Of a stretch of 7,198 bases of DNA, positions 1 to 5,809 are shown piece after piece (the stretch's first letter is position 1; every line of letters starts with the position of its first letter). The DNA is taken from contig SMXJ01000160.1 of assembly GCA_004356305.1 (NCBI GenBank), forward strand, positions 1 through 7,198, given 5' to 3'. The stretch is from Bacteroidota bacterium (lineage in GTDB: Bacteria > Bacteroidota > Bacteroidia > Flavobacteriales > Flavobacteriaceae). The notes under the pieces were generated by a model. It ran no database searches. It was given only the letters and a program-made list of their open reading frames with translations, and was not told the DNA's origin. The translations under genes and the position numbers were made by a program.

Positions 1-462
1 CAGAAGGATATGGGGTGGGATCTAATGTTGAATGAAAATAGAACCATCGAAAGAAACGGAGAAACTATCAAACTGGTTGGTGTTGAGAATTGGGGGAAAG
101 GTGGATTTAAGAAAAAAGGGGATCTCGAACAAGCTTGTGAAGGAATTTCAGATTCCGATTTTAAAATCCTGATGAGTCATGACCCATCACATTGGCGGGA
201 GCAGGTTTTGCCTCACAGACATCGTTTTCATCTTACATTGAGTGGGCATACACACGGAATGCAATTTGGGATAGAAATTCCCGGTATTATTCGATGGAGT
301 CCTGCGAAATATCGATATGAAGAATGGGCCGGCATTTATGAGCATAAAGGAGATTATATAAATGTGAACCGTGGCTTGGGTTTCATCGGGTATCCGGGTC
401 GGGTTGGGATCTGGCCGGAGGTTACTGTCATCGAGTTGAAAAAACGCCGTGATACCGCATAA
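1..462 (+). CDS. Metallophosphoesterase, C-terminal part (5' end outside window)
   Basis: The frame is open from base 1 (Gln-Lys-Asp before the first Met), so the start lies to the left and 153 residues are visible. These carry the C-terminal half of a calcineurin-like metallophosphoesterase of the YkuE-like type. MSHDP supplies a metal-binding His (visible residue 60), and SGHTHG supplies the paired metal-binding His 83 and His 85. The downstream NRGLGFIGYPGRVG and WPEVTVIEL strings are typical of Bacteroidota members of this family. The N-terminal Asp/GNHD metal sites, and any membrane segment, would lie outside the window. The family hydrolyses phosphoester bonds with a dinuclear metal centre; YkuE-like members are linked to the cell envelope, but the substrate here is unknown. 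The thioredoxin-like gene follows 44 bp downstream on the same strand. Confidence 0.9.
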   Translation, partial: QKDMGWDLMLNENRTIERNGETIKLVGVENWGKGGFKKKGDLEQACEGISDSDFKILMSHDPSHWREQVLPHRHRFHLTLSGHTHGMQFGIEIPGIIRWSPAKYRYEEWAGIYEHKGDYINVNRGLGFIGYPGRVGIWPEVTVIELKKRRDTA

Positions 463-476
463 TTCGCGGGAAATGT

Positions 477-484
477 TATATTTG
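477..484 (+). promoter_or_regulatory. Possible -7 box of a Bacteroidota promoter (TATATTTG)
   Basis: TATATTTG fits the Bacteroidota -7 consensus TAnnTTTG and lies 22 bp before the thioredoxin-like ATG, so a transcript could begin close to the start codon. No TTG is seen at the expected distance upstream; the nearest, at 436-438, is 38 bp away. It may be a weak internal promoter or chance in A/T-rich sequence. Confidence 0.3.
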
Positions 485-506
485 TAACAACCAATACTTC
501 AATCTC

Positions 507-803
507 ATGTCCAAATTTGGAGAATTAATTGAAACACAAATCCCTGTATTATTGGATTTTTATGCGGAATGGGATGAGGCTTGTAAAGAAATGCACCCTG
601 TGTTACGCGATGTGGCTGCAGCTTTGGGTGATAAGGCCCGTGTGATCAAGATAGATATTGAAAAAAATTCCGAACTCGCTAAGGCCCTTCGTGTAAAGGG
701 ATTGCCTACTTTAATGATCTACAAGAACGGCGAAATGAAATGGCGCCAAAGTGGGGAACAGGATGCCAATACGTTGATTGGTTTGGTACAGGAATATGTT
801 TAA
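507..803 (+). CDS. Thioredoxin-fold protein with degenerate active site (WDEAC in place of WCGPC)
   Basis: This is a single thioredoxin domain of 98 residues, close to the length of a stand-alone thioredoxin. Fold markers are present: VLLDFYAEW with the buried Asp (Asp17, matching Asp26 of E. coli thioredoxin), the VIKIDIEKN strand, the cis-proline loop GLPT (Pro67) and the MIYKNGE strand. The active site reads Trp22-Asp-Glu-Ala-Cys26: the nucleophilic first cysteine is an aspartate (codon GAT, 573-575) and only the resolving cysteine remains (TGT, 582-584). No other cysteine occurs. Classical dithiol-disulfide exchange is therefore not possible. A monothiol, chaperone-like or binding role is an inference. 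The ATG at 507 gives a domain with no excess N-terminus and no signal peptide, so it is probably cytoplasmic. It may be co-transcribed with the upstream phosphoesterase. Confidence 0.85.
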   Translation: MSKFGELIETQIPVLLDFYAEWDEACKEMHPVLRDVAAALGDKARVIKIDIEKNSELAKALRVKGLPTLMIYKNGEMKWRQSGEQDANTLIGLVQEYV

Positions 804-831
804 TTACCAGCTCTGCACGGTTCCAATTGGC

Positions 832-1611
832 TTAGATTTTTTCACAACTCCATCCTTTTTCTGAAATAACCTCTAATACCTTTGGCAACACATACCGTAA
901 TTTTTTTTCTGCCTTCAAACTATCGTGAAAGACAACTATACTCCCGGGTTTGACATTTTCCGAAACATTTCTGAAGCAGTTATCTTCGGAAATGGAAGCG
1001 TCGAAATCGCCGCTAAGAACATCCCACATTATTATTTTGTATCCCTTTTGCTGAAGAATATGAGACTGCCTTGAAGTGAGTTTTCCGTAGGGAGGGCGGA
1101 ATAGATTGGAGATTGAAGATCGTTGATCGGAGATTTCCGATTTTATTTTTGGGATATCTTCACGCTTTCCGCCTTCGTTCCCATCCTTCATATTATTTCG
1201 GACGGGCGAATACTTCGGATGGACAATCGTACTCCGTGCTTCGTGCACTTTATTCATCTCCTCTTCGGCCTTAAGCACGTTATCAATATACTCTTCGGTG
1301 CTTGTTTTCCAACCATTTCGATGATTGAAGGTGTGGTTGCCAACCGAATGACCTTCAACAATGATTCTTCGGAAAAGATCGGGCTGCTTTTCAAGGTTTT
1401 CACCAATGCAGAAAAAAGTAGCTCCGGCATGGTGTTTTTTCAGTTCTTCCAAAACCCAGGGGGTAATTTCAGGGATGGGGCCGTCGTCAAATGTCAGGTA
1501 TATTGTATTTCCGATCTTATTGGCAGACAAGCTCGAATTTGGAAATGTCCAAACCCGTTTCGGAAACATCCGTTGTACGAATTTGGGCGTTTTCACCAAA
1601 TAACCTTTCAT
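832..1611 (-). CDS. Polysaccharide deacetylase (NodB homology domain) with an extra inserted segment
   Basis: The 259-residue protein has all five motifs of carbohydrate esterase family 4: TFDDGP (40-45; catalytic-base Asp42 and metal-binding Asp43), the metal-binding His pair in GNHTFNH (His93, His97), RPPYG (172-176), MWDVLSGDFD (195-204) and IVVFHDS with His229. It should be an active metal-dependent N- or O-deacetylase of a glycan, though the substrate cannot be read from the sequence. No signal peptide or membrane helix is evident at the N-terminus. From memory, flavobacterial relatives are nearer 205-215 residues. The excess lies between motifs 2 and 3 (about residues 121-169), is hydrophilic, and is partly made of short DNA repeats. 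The ATG at 1609-1611 directly follows the TAG of the upstream DUF2723 gene, so the two are probably translationally coupled. It converges with the thioredoxin-like gene across 28 bp. Confidence 0.93.
   Translation of the reverse strand: MKGYLVKTPKFVQRMFPKRVWTFPNSSLSANKIGNTIYLTFDDGPIPEITPWVLEELKKHHAGATFFCIGENLEKQPDLFRRIIVEGHSVGNHTFNHRNGWKTSTEEYIDNVLKAEEEMNKVHEARSTIVHPKYSPVRNNMKDGNEGGKREDIPKIKSEISDQRSSISNLFRPPYGKLTSRQSHILQQKGYKIIMWDVLSGDFDASISEDNCFRNVSENVKPGSIVVFHDSLKAEKKLRYVLPKVLEVISEKGWSCEKI
1104..1145 (+). repeat. Degenerate heptanucleotide tandem repeat inside the deacetylase gene
   Basis: Six consecutive 7-bp units each begin with GAT, and the first four follow GATYGNN (for example GATTGGA, GATTGAA, GATCGTT, GATCGGA). 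A further GAT in the same phase occurs at 1153. On the coding (minus) strand the array encodes the low-complexity stretch KSEISDQRSSISN immediately before the conserved FRPPYG motif. Because 7 is not a multiple of 3, successive units are read in different frames, giving a 7-residue protein period at best. Confidence 0.7.
1228..1248 (+). repeat. Second short heptanucleotide repeat in the same insertion
   Basis: Three consecutive 7-bp units start with CGT (CGTACTC, CGTGCTT, CGTGCAC). They lie at the other end of the inserted segment and encode HEARSTI on the minus strand. The unit differs from the GATY repeat. With only three copies it could be chance, but its position at the opposite edge of the same insertion makes this less likely. 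Confidence 0.45.
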
Positions 1612-4600
1612 CTATTCTTCAAGTTCTAAAAAAGCGCTATCGTTCAACAAAGAATCCAGGAACTGTTCCGTCAACTTTTCCTTCCGAAGAAATTCAGTAT
1701 CGATATCAATTCCCAATCTGGCAAAGAAACCTCGAAACGGATTTAAATGGTTCAAGAATTTTTCCTTCTCCCGGGCATAATATTTGGGAGTGTCGAAGAC
1801 GTAGACAATTTCAACCAGGCTTTCGTACTGATTCAGTTTAGAATAAATATCTTCGATCAATTGGAGTTGGCGGTCAATATTTAATCCGCCGTAATATGAA
1901 ATGAATTCCTGGTGTTTCTTAGTAACTGCCTCATACACTTCACGCGCCTTTTCAGGTTTATCAATTTGATAATAACCCAGTACAAAAGGTTCGACCAGTG
2001 AGTAATAATTAAAAAGTTCTACCGGCATTTTTTCCATCGCCAGATCGAGAATATCTTCAGCTTTTTTATCTTTACCTTCATCGATCAAAGTTTCGGCCAG
2101 CCGAGCCAAATTACTTCGGTAGGTAATACCATTTCTTCTGGTTTCGGTGTCGTGGTAGACCTTAGGGTTACCACTATTTCCCCAATCCCAGCTCATCACA
2201 ATATCGTACATCTTATCACCATCGATACGACCCATATCAAATGGGTTTCGTGGGTCGACCGGTGTCTTGATAGGAACTAATTTATATACAACTCCGTCCA
2301 GTTGCAGATAATCTTTCATCCATAGATAATCATCGTTCCCGAACGCGCCACCACTAAAGTAAATGGGCCGTTCCCAATTATTATTTGCGATAATATCCAG
2401 CATCAACAACCGATTTTTATAAACGAATTCACCTTTGAGTTTAATGTCGATATAGGGTACAATTTTATCAGCATCTTCCTGAGTAACGATCCCACTTCGT
2501 AGTACGGCTTCTTTGTCCACCGGAACGCGAATGATCTTGGAGGGGAAGGAACTTATCATTTGTCCGCTGTTCAACTCTACTTTAGTGATCGGGTTTTCAC
2601 TAGCGATCCAATTCATCCAAGTTTTGATGTTGATAGTGTCTTTATAGCGTAGCATATTTTTTATAGAAGTGCCGTTGCTGATTAAAAATTTTAATTCTTT
2701 TAGGACATTAGGATGAATTGTCCGAAATTCTTCTTGAGAAATTTCTTTGTTTTGGAGTCGTTCAAAATCTGTCATTGCTTGATTAAAATCACTTCCATTA
2801 AAAGCAATTACATCGCGTGTACCATAAGTGTATTTATCGTGAGTTAATTGCGATGGTATAGGATCACTGCTGAAGGCTTGTTTCTTCATATCATCGATAT
2901 ACCAATCTGTCTGGAATAAGCTTGTGTTGACAATTCTGATGTCCTGGCGGTACTTTTCGACATTTTGCTGGTACCAAAGTGCGAAGGTGTCGTTGTCACC
3001 TATGGTAAAGAGAATTCCGTTTTCATCGCAGGAATCCAGATACATACGACCCATAGAATTGGCAGTGCGGCGATTGGATCGATCATGATCATCCCAGTTT
3101 TGAGTGGCCAATAGAATAGGCCCGGCAAGTAATGTAACTCCCAGAACAATAGGGATGGCAGTTTTCGGTTTCAGATAATCCTTCGCAACTTCATAGAGGG
3201 CATATACACCATAGCCTATCCATAATGCAAAGACATAAAAGGACCCGACCAGTGCATAATCCCTCTCACGGGGTTCGTATATGCGCTCGTTGAGGTATAT
3301 TTTAAGTGCAAGTCCTGTAAACAGGAAGAACACCAACAAGACCCAAAAGCTCTTCTTGTCGTTTTTGGCATGAAAAACCAGCCCTAAGATCCCTAAAATG
3401 AGTGGGAGAAAATAATAGGTATTCCGGGCCGGGTTATTTTTAACGTCGCTGGGTAAATTATCCTGAGAACCCAGTCGCCATTCGTCTATAAACGAGATAC
3501 CGCTTAGCCAATTTCCGTTCAGGTCTCCACCTTGCCCTTGTACGTCGTTCTGCCTCCCTGAAAAGTTCCACATAAAATAGCGCCAATACATATAACTGAA
3601 TTGATGCTGGAACATATATCCCATATTTTGTCCGAAGGTAGGCTTCTTGATATCCAGGAAGGGTCCGAAATCATTCAAGAACTTATTGAAGTCGTCGCCA
3701 TCCACCAAGCCCTTGGCATGTAATTGTTTAAATTTTGATACTTCCTCTACGAGGCGATCTTCACTTCTATACTTACTCTTGATGCCAAATTCGATTCCGC
3801 CGATGAACTCAAGATAATTGGCACTATGTTCTGTACTCCACATACGAGGAAGGATGGCCTTTTGATTGTCGTCTGTGTTCTGTCCGGCGTTTTTGTAATC
3901 TTTATTTACAATAACATATTTACCCAAGGTCAGGTCTTTCTCGTATTTAGGCTTATCATCTTTGTAGGGATTACGCGCGTCCAATCCTACGTAGGTTTCA
4001 GTAAATTGCGGGCCGTAAAACAGGTGTGTTTCGGGATATTGTTCTCGATTGTAATAGGCCAATAATTCACGGGCGTTATTAGGGTTGTTCTCATTGATCA
4101 CGGTACCGGCATTGGCACGTACGGGTAGCATCAGCCAGCTGGAAAAACCGATGAAAATGAAAAGTACACAGAGGATAAGTGAATTGTACATTACATGACC
4201 ATGCTTCCGTGTATATTTTAAACCTAAATAGAACAGTGAGATAAATGCAAGTCCTGCGATGATGGTACCCGAATTAAAGGGCAGTCCTACACTATTGATG
4301 AAGAACAATTCCGAAGCACTAAAAAGTTTCAGAGTTACCGGTAACAGAAGTTTGAAGATAAATAACAAGATGGCAACTGTAACCACATTTGCCAGGATGA
4401 AATTTCTGACGGTTACCGTTTTATATTTTTTGAAGAAATAGAGGAATCCAATGGCCGGAATGGTCAACAGGCCCATAAAGTGAACTCCGAAAGAAAGCCC
4501 AATAATAAAGGCAATTAGTATGAGCCATCGATCCCCTCGCGGTGTAAACATTTCGCGTTCCCATCGCAGGCCGCAGTAGAAAAGGATAGACAAGATACAA

Positions 4601-5055
4601 GCGGCGGCGGCATAAACTTCGGCTTCTACAGCACTAAACCAAAAACTATCGGTAAATGTAAATGCCATGGCACCTACAGCGGCACTTCCCAGAATGGCTA
4701 TGGAATTATTTTTGTCGAGCTCGCTATTCTTTGAAACGATATTGGTCAATAAAATTGTGAGTGACCAAAACATGAACAATATGGTAAATGCGCTGGCGAA
4801 GACGGACATCAGGTTAATGGTCAGGGCAATGCTCGAAGCATTCATGGCGAAGATGGAGAAAAACGCGCCTAATAACTGGTAGAGGGGTGCTCCCGGGGGG
4901 TGGCCTACCTCAAGGTTACTTGCAGTGGTGATATATTCTCCCGCGTCCCAAAAACTTACCGTGGGCTCAACCGTTAGCCAATAGGTAATTAGGGCGATGG
5001 TAAAGACAAACCATCCTAAGGTCTTATTCCATTTGCTGAAGTTGAATTCTGTCAT
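1612..5055 (-). CDS. DUF2723 / GT117-family membrane glycosyltransferase-like protein
   Basis: This is a 1147-residue polytopic membrane protein of the DUF2723 family (GT117 in CAZy terms, related to eukaryotic TMEM260 and the PMT group of GT-C enzymes). The first helix (about 14-30) is followed by EPTVSFWDAGEY, with Asp37 and Glu40 resembling the acidic D-E motif of the first external loop in PMT-like enzymes, and then by the conserved GHPPGAPLY (51-59). Hydrophobic segments cluster at about 14-310 and 545-650. Between them lies a roughly 235-residue soluble region. After them comes a long, probably periplasmic, C-terminal part starting with FTIGDNDTFALWYQQN. Residues about 985-1055 form helical TPR-like pairs (LAETLIDEGKDKKAEDILD; EKAREVYEAV). 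TMEM260 transfers mannose to protein; whether bacterial members do so is not established here. The start at 5053-5055 gives a short cytoplasmic N-terminus. No strong promoter is visible upstream. Confidence 0.9.
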   Translation of the reverse strand: MTEFNFSKWNKTLGWFVFTIALITYWLTVEPTVSFWDAGEYITTASNLEVGHPPGAPLYQLLGAFFSIFAMNASSIALTINLMSVFASAFTILFMFWSLTILLTNIVSKNSELDKNNSIAILGSAAVGAMAFTFTDSFWFSAVEAEVYAAAACILSILFYCGLRWEREMFTPRGDRWLILIAFIIGLSFGVHFMGLLTIPAIGFLYFFKKYKTVTVRNFILANVVTVAILLFIFKLLLPVTLKLFSASELFFINSVGLPFNSGTIIAGLAFISLFYLGLKYTRKHGHVMYNSLILCVLFIFIGFSSWLMLPVRANAGTVINENNPNNARELLAYYNREQYPETHLFYGPQFTETYVGLDARNPYKDDKPKYEKDLTLGKYVIVNKDYKNAGQNTDDNQKAILPRMWSTEHSANYLEFIGGIEFGIKSKYRSEDRLVEEVSKFKQLHAKGLVDGDDFNKFLNDFGPFLDIKKPTFGQNMGYMFQHQFSYMYWRYFMWNFSGRQNDVQGQGGDLNGNWLSGISFIDEWRLGSQDNLPSDVKNNPARNTYYFLPLILGILGLVFHAKNDKKSFWVLLVFFLFTGLALKIYLNERIYEPRERDYALVGSFYVFALWIGYGVYALYEVAKDYLKPKTAIPIVLGVTLLAGPILLATQNWDDHDRSNRRTANSMGRMYLDSCDENGILFTIGDNDTFALWYQQNVEKYRQDIRIVNTSLFQTDWYIDDMKKQAFSSDPIPSQLTHDKYTYGTRDVIAFNGSDFNQAMTDFERLQNKEISQEEFRTIHPNVLKELKFLISNGTSIKNMLRYKDTINIKTWMNWIASENPITKVELNSGQMISSFPSKIIRVPVDKEAVLRSGIVTQEDADKIVPYIDIKLKGEFVYKNRLLMLDIIANNNWERPIYFSGGAFGNDDYLWMKDYLQLDGVVYKLVPIKTPVDPRNPFDMGRIDGDKMYDIVMSWDWGNSGNPKVYHDTETRRNGITYRSNLARLAETLIDEGKDKKAEDILDLAMEKMPVELFNYYSLVEPFVLGYYQIDKPEKAREVYEAVTKKHQEFISYYGGLNIDRQLQLIEDIYSKLNQYESLVEIVYVFDTPKYYAREKEKFLNHLNPFRGFFARLGIDIDTEFLRKEKLTEQFLDSLLNDSAFLELEE

Positions 5056-5201
5056 AAACGATTATAGTTTTGGTTGTGGCGAAATTACTAATAATATGGT
5101 TAGGGGATGATAAAAAAATGCTAACGTAGTTTGTGGAAGATATATTTTAAACCGGGGTGGTGAAAAATGGTGTCGGACCTGTTTTTTTTACAAAATTTTA
5201 C
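5056..5201. other. A/T-rich intergenic leader of the DUF2723 gene; no gene seen
   Basis: No ORF or RNA gene is recognisable. The minus strand should hold the promoter of the DUF2723-deacetylase unit. The best candidate is TAATTTCG (5087-5080), one base off TAnnTTTG, but no TTG lies at a suitable distance. A perfect TAnnTTTG on the plus strand (TAGTTTTG, 5064-5071) has no gene behind it and is probably chance. The run of T and A at 5182-5200 adjoins the tRNA promoter and may act as an UP-like element. Confidence 0.4.
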
Positions 5202-5231
5202 TTGTACAACCCAAAGTTTGTACTAAATTTG
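5202..5231 (+). promoter_or_regulatory. Promoter of tRNA-Gln (TTG-N19-TAAATTTG)
   Basis: TTG at 5202-5204 and TAAATTTG at 5224-5231 match the Bacteroidota -33/-7 consensus (TTG and TAnnTTTG) with 19 bp between them, inside the known spacing range. An A/T tract (5182-5200) lies directly upstream. Transcription would begin near 5237-5240, leaving a leader of about 60 nt before the tRNA. Confidence 0.65.
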
Positions 5232-5243
5232 CCACCTCTTACG

Positions 5244-5280
5244 GCATCCGCCTTTGGCGGAAGCTTCGGAAGGCGCAGCC
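5244..5280 (+). repeat. GC-rich hairpin in the tRNA leader
   Basis: TCCGCC (5247-5252) pairs perfectly with GGCGGA (5256-5261) around a TTT loop, and GC/GC outside can extend it across an A-A mismatch. A competing fold pairs GCCTT (5250-5254) with AAGGC (5270-5274) and GGC (5243-5245) with GCC (5278-5280). It stands out as GC-rich in an A/T-rich intergenic region and would lie in the 5' leader of the tRNA precursor. It may be a copy of an interspersed repeat or a processing signal. Confidence 0.5.
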
Positions 5281-5297
5281 CTCTGAACGTATGAAAT

Positions 5298-5370
5298 TGG
5301 CCCATGGTGTAACTGGCAACACGTCTGGTTTTGGTCCAGAAGAGTCTAGGTTCGAGCCCTAGTGGGCCAA
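5298..5370 (+). tRNA. trnQ: tRNA-Gln (anticodon UUG)
   Basis: All stems form without mismatch. The acceptor arm pairs TGGCCCA (5298-5304) with TGGGCCA (5363-5369), with discriminator A5370. The D stem is GTG/CAC (5307-5309, 5320-5322). The anticodon stem is TCTGG/CCAGA (5324-5328, 5336-5340), and its 7-nt loop places TTG at 5331-5333, which reads CAA glutamine codons. The T stem is CTAGG/CCTAG (5346-5350, 5358-5362) around TTCGAGC. The U1-A72 pair is typical of glutamine tRNAs. CCA is not encoded (CGT follows) and must be added by the nucleotidyltransferase. Confidence 0.97.
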
Positions 5371-5379
5371 CGTTTTTTG

Positions 5380-5410
5380 AAAGTCACTGTCTTTTGATGG
5401 TGACTTTTTT
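5380..5410 (+). terminator. Intrinsic terminator of tRNA-Gln
   Basis: AAAGTCACTGTC (5380-5391) pairs with GATGGTGACTTT (5396-5407) over 12 bp, including two G-T wobbles, around a TTTT loop. The stem runs into a T tract (5405-5410). It starts ten bases after the tRNA end, so the tRNA is probably a single-gene transcript. Confidence 0.85.
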
Positions 5411-5444
5411 GTTTAAGTACTTTTGGATTATGCGTGTATGATTA

Positions 5445-5537
5445 GCCCACGTGATTGTGGGTGTGTGGTTCAGAAAAAAGTGTACCTTTTTTCCGGACGT
5501 TTTTTTCTGAACCACTCGTTCCTCATACGTATTTGAA
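5445..5537. repeat. Tandem hairpin module, copy 1
   Basis: The module begins with a small hairpin: CCCAC (5446-5450), loop GTGATT, GTGGG (5457-5461). Two to four bases later comes a perfect 15-bp inverted repeat, GTGGTTCAGAAAAAA (5465-5479) against its complement at 5501-5515, enclosing 21 nt. It ends with CTCGT (5515-5519) and ATTTGAA (5531-5537). Copy 2 repeats the same order of parts about 137 bp further on. There is no T tract after the stem, so it is not an obvious terminator. Its function is unknown. Confidence 0.65.
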
Positions 5538-5581
5538 GTGATATACCTTGATTTGGGACTTTTTTCGTTTATCGGATCTAT

Positions 5582-5670
5582 GCCCCGCGTGATTGTGGGT
5601 GAGCAGCTGAGAAAAATTGTTAAATTAGAAACTAACAATTTCTCTCAGCTGCTCGTAATCAATATTTGAA
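5582..5670. repeat. Tandem hairpin module, copy 2
   Basis: CGTGATTGTGGGTG (5588-5601) is identical to 5450-5463 of copy 1. The small hairpin is kept: CCCGC (5584-5588), loop GTGATT, GTGGG (5595-5599), with a G-T wobble where copy 1 has A-T. It is followed by a longer inverted repeat of different sequence: 22 bp with one A-C mismatch, 5601-5622 against 5633-5654, loop 10 nt, beginning GAGCAGCTGAGA. CTCGT (5652-5656) and ATTTGAA (5664-5670) close the module as in copy 1. Confidence 0.65.
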
Positions 5671-5809
5671 AAGCAATATTTAAAAGTTAGCAATTTTCCC
5701 ATACTACACGTTCGCAATTCAATTTGGTAAGGATTTTAACCGTTTTCTATTGTGCAATGTGTTCCTCAACTTCATTTGGAATTTCATTATTTGAGGAACG
5801 CTGTCTCTC
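5671..5809. other. A/T-rich intergenic stretch with one stem-loop (5761-5799)
   Basis: No gene is seen. GTTCCTCAA (5761-5769) pairs with TTGAGGAAC (5791-5799) over 9 bp around a 21-nt A/T-rich loop, 10 bp beyond the stop codon of the minus-strand HYR gene. On the minus strand no T tract follows the stem, so it is not a classical terminator; it could be an mRNA 3'-end structure or a protein-binding site. Confidence 0.4.

Noticed and set aside
804..831. Bidirectional terminator between the convergent thioredoxin-like and deacetylase genes
   Set aside because: Only a short palindrome (CCAATTGG) is visible; no stem of useful length and no flanking T tract.
1123..1629. 168-residue plus-strand ORF opposite the deacetylase
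   Set aside because: Lies entirely antisense to a gene with all five CE4 motifs and shows no domain; same for the smaller plus-strand frames opposite the deacetylase and DUF2723 genes.
5165..5190. Terminator-like GGT/ACC followed by a T run upstream of the tRNA
   Set aside because: The stem is only 3 bp and no plus-strand gene lies upstream; the T run fits better as an A/T tract before the tRNA promoter.
5465..5515. Rho-independent terminator at the first long inverted repeat
   Set aside because: The T run is inside the stem, not after it, the loop is 21 nt, and a better terminator already follows the tRNA at 5380-5410.
5384..5638. 84-residue minus-strand ORF across the tRNA terminator and both hairpin modules
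   Set aside because: It overlaps the tRNA terminator, and its repeated PTIT strings only reflect the direct repeat, whose 138-bp core spacing is a multiple of three. No recognisable domain.
5445..5670. CRISPR array
   Set aside because: Only two repeat copies of 14 identical bases, spaced 138 bp apart, with palindromes rather than unique spacers between them.
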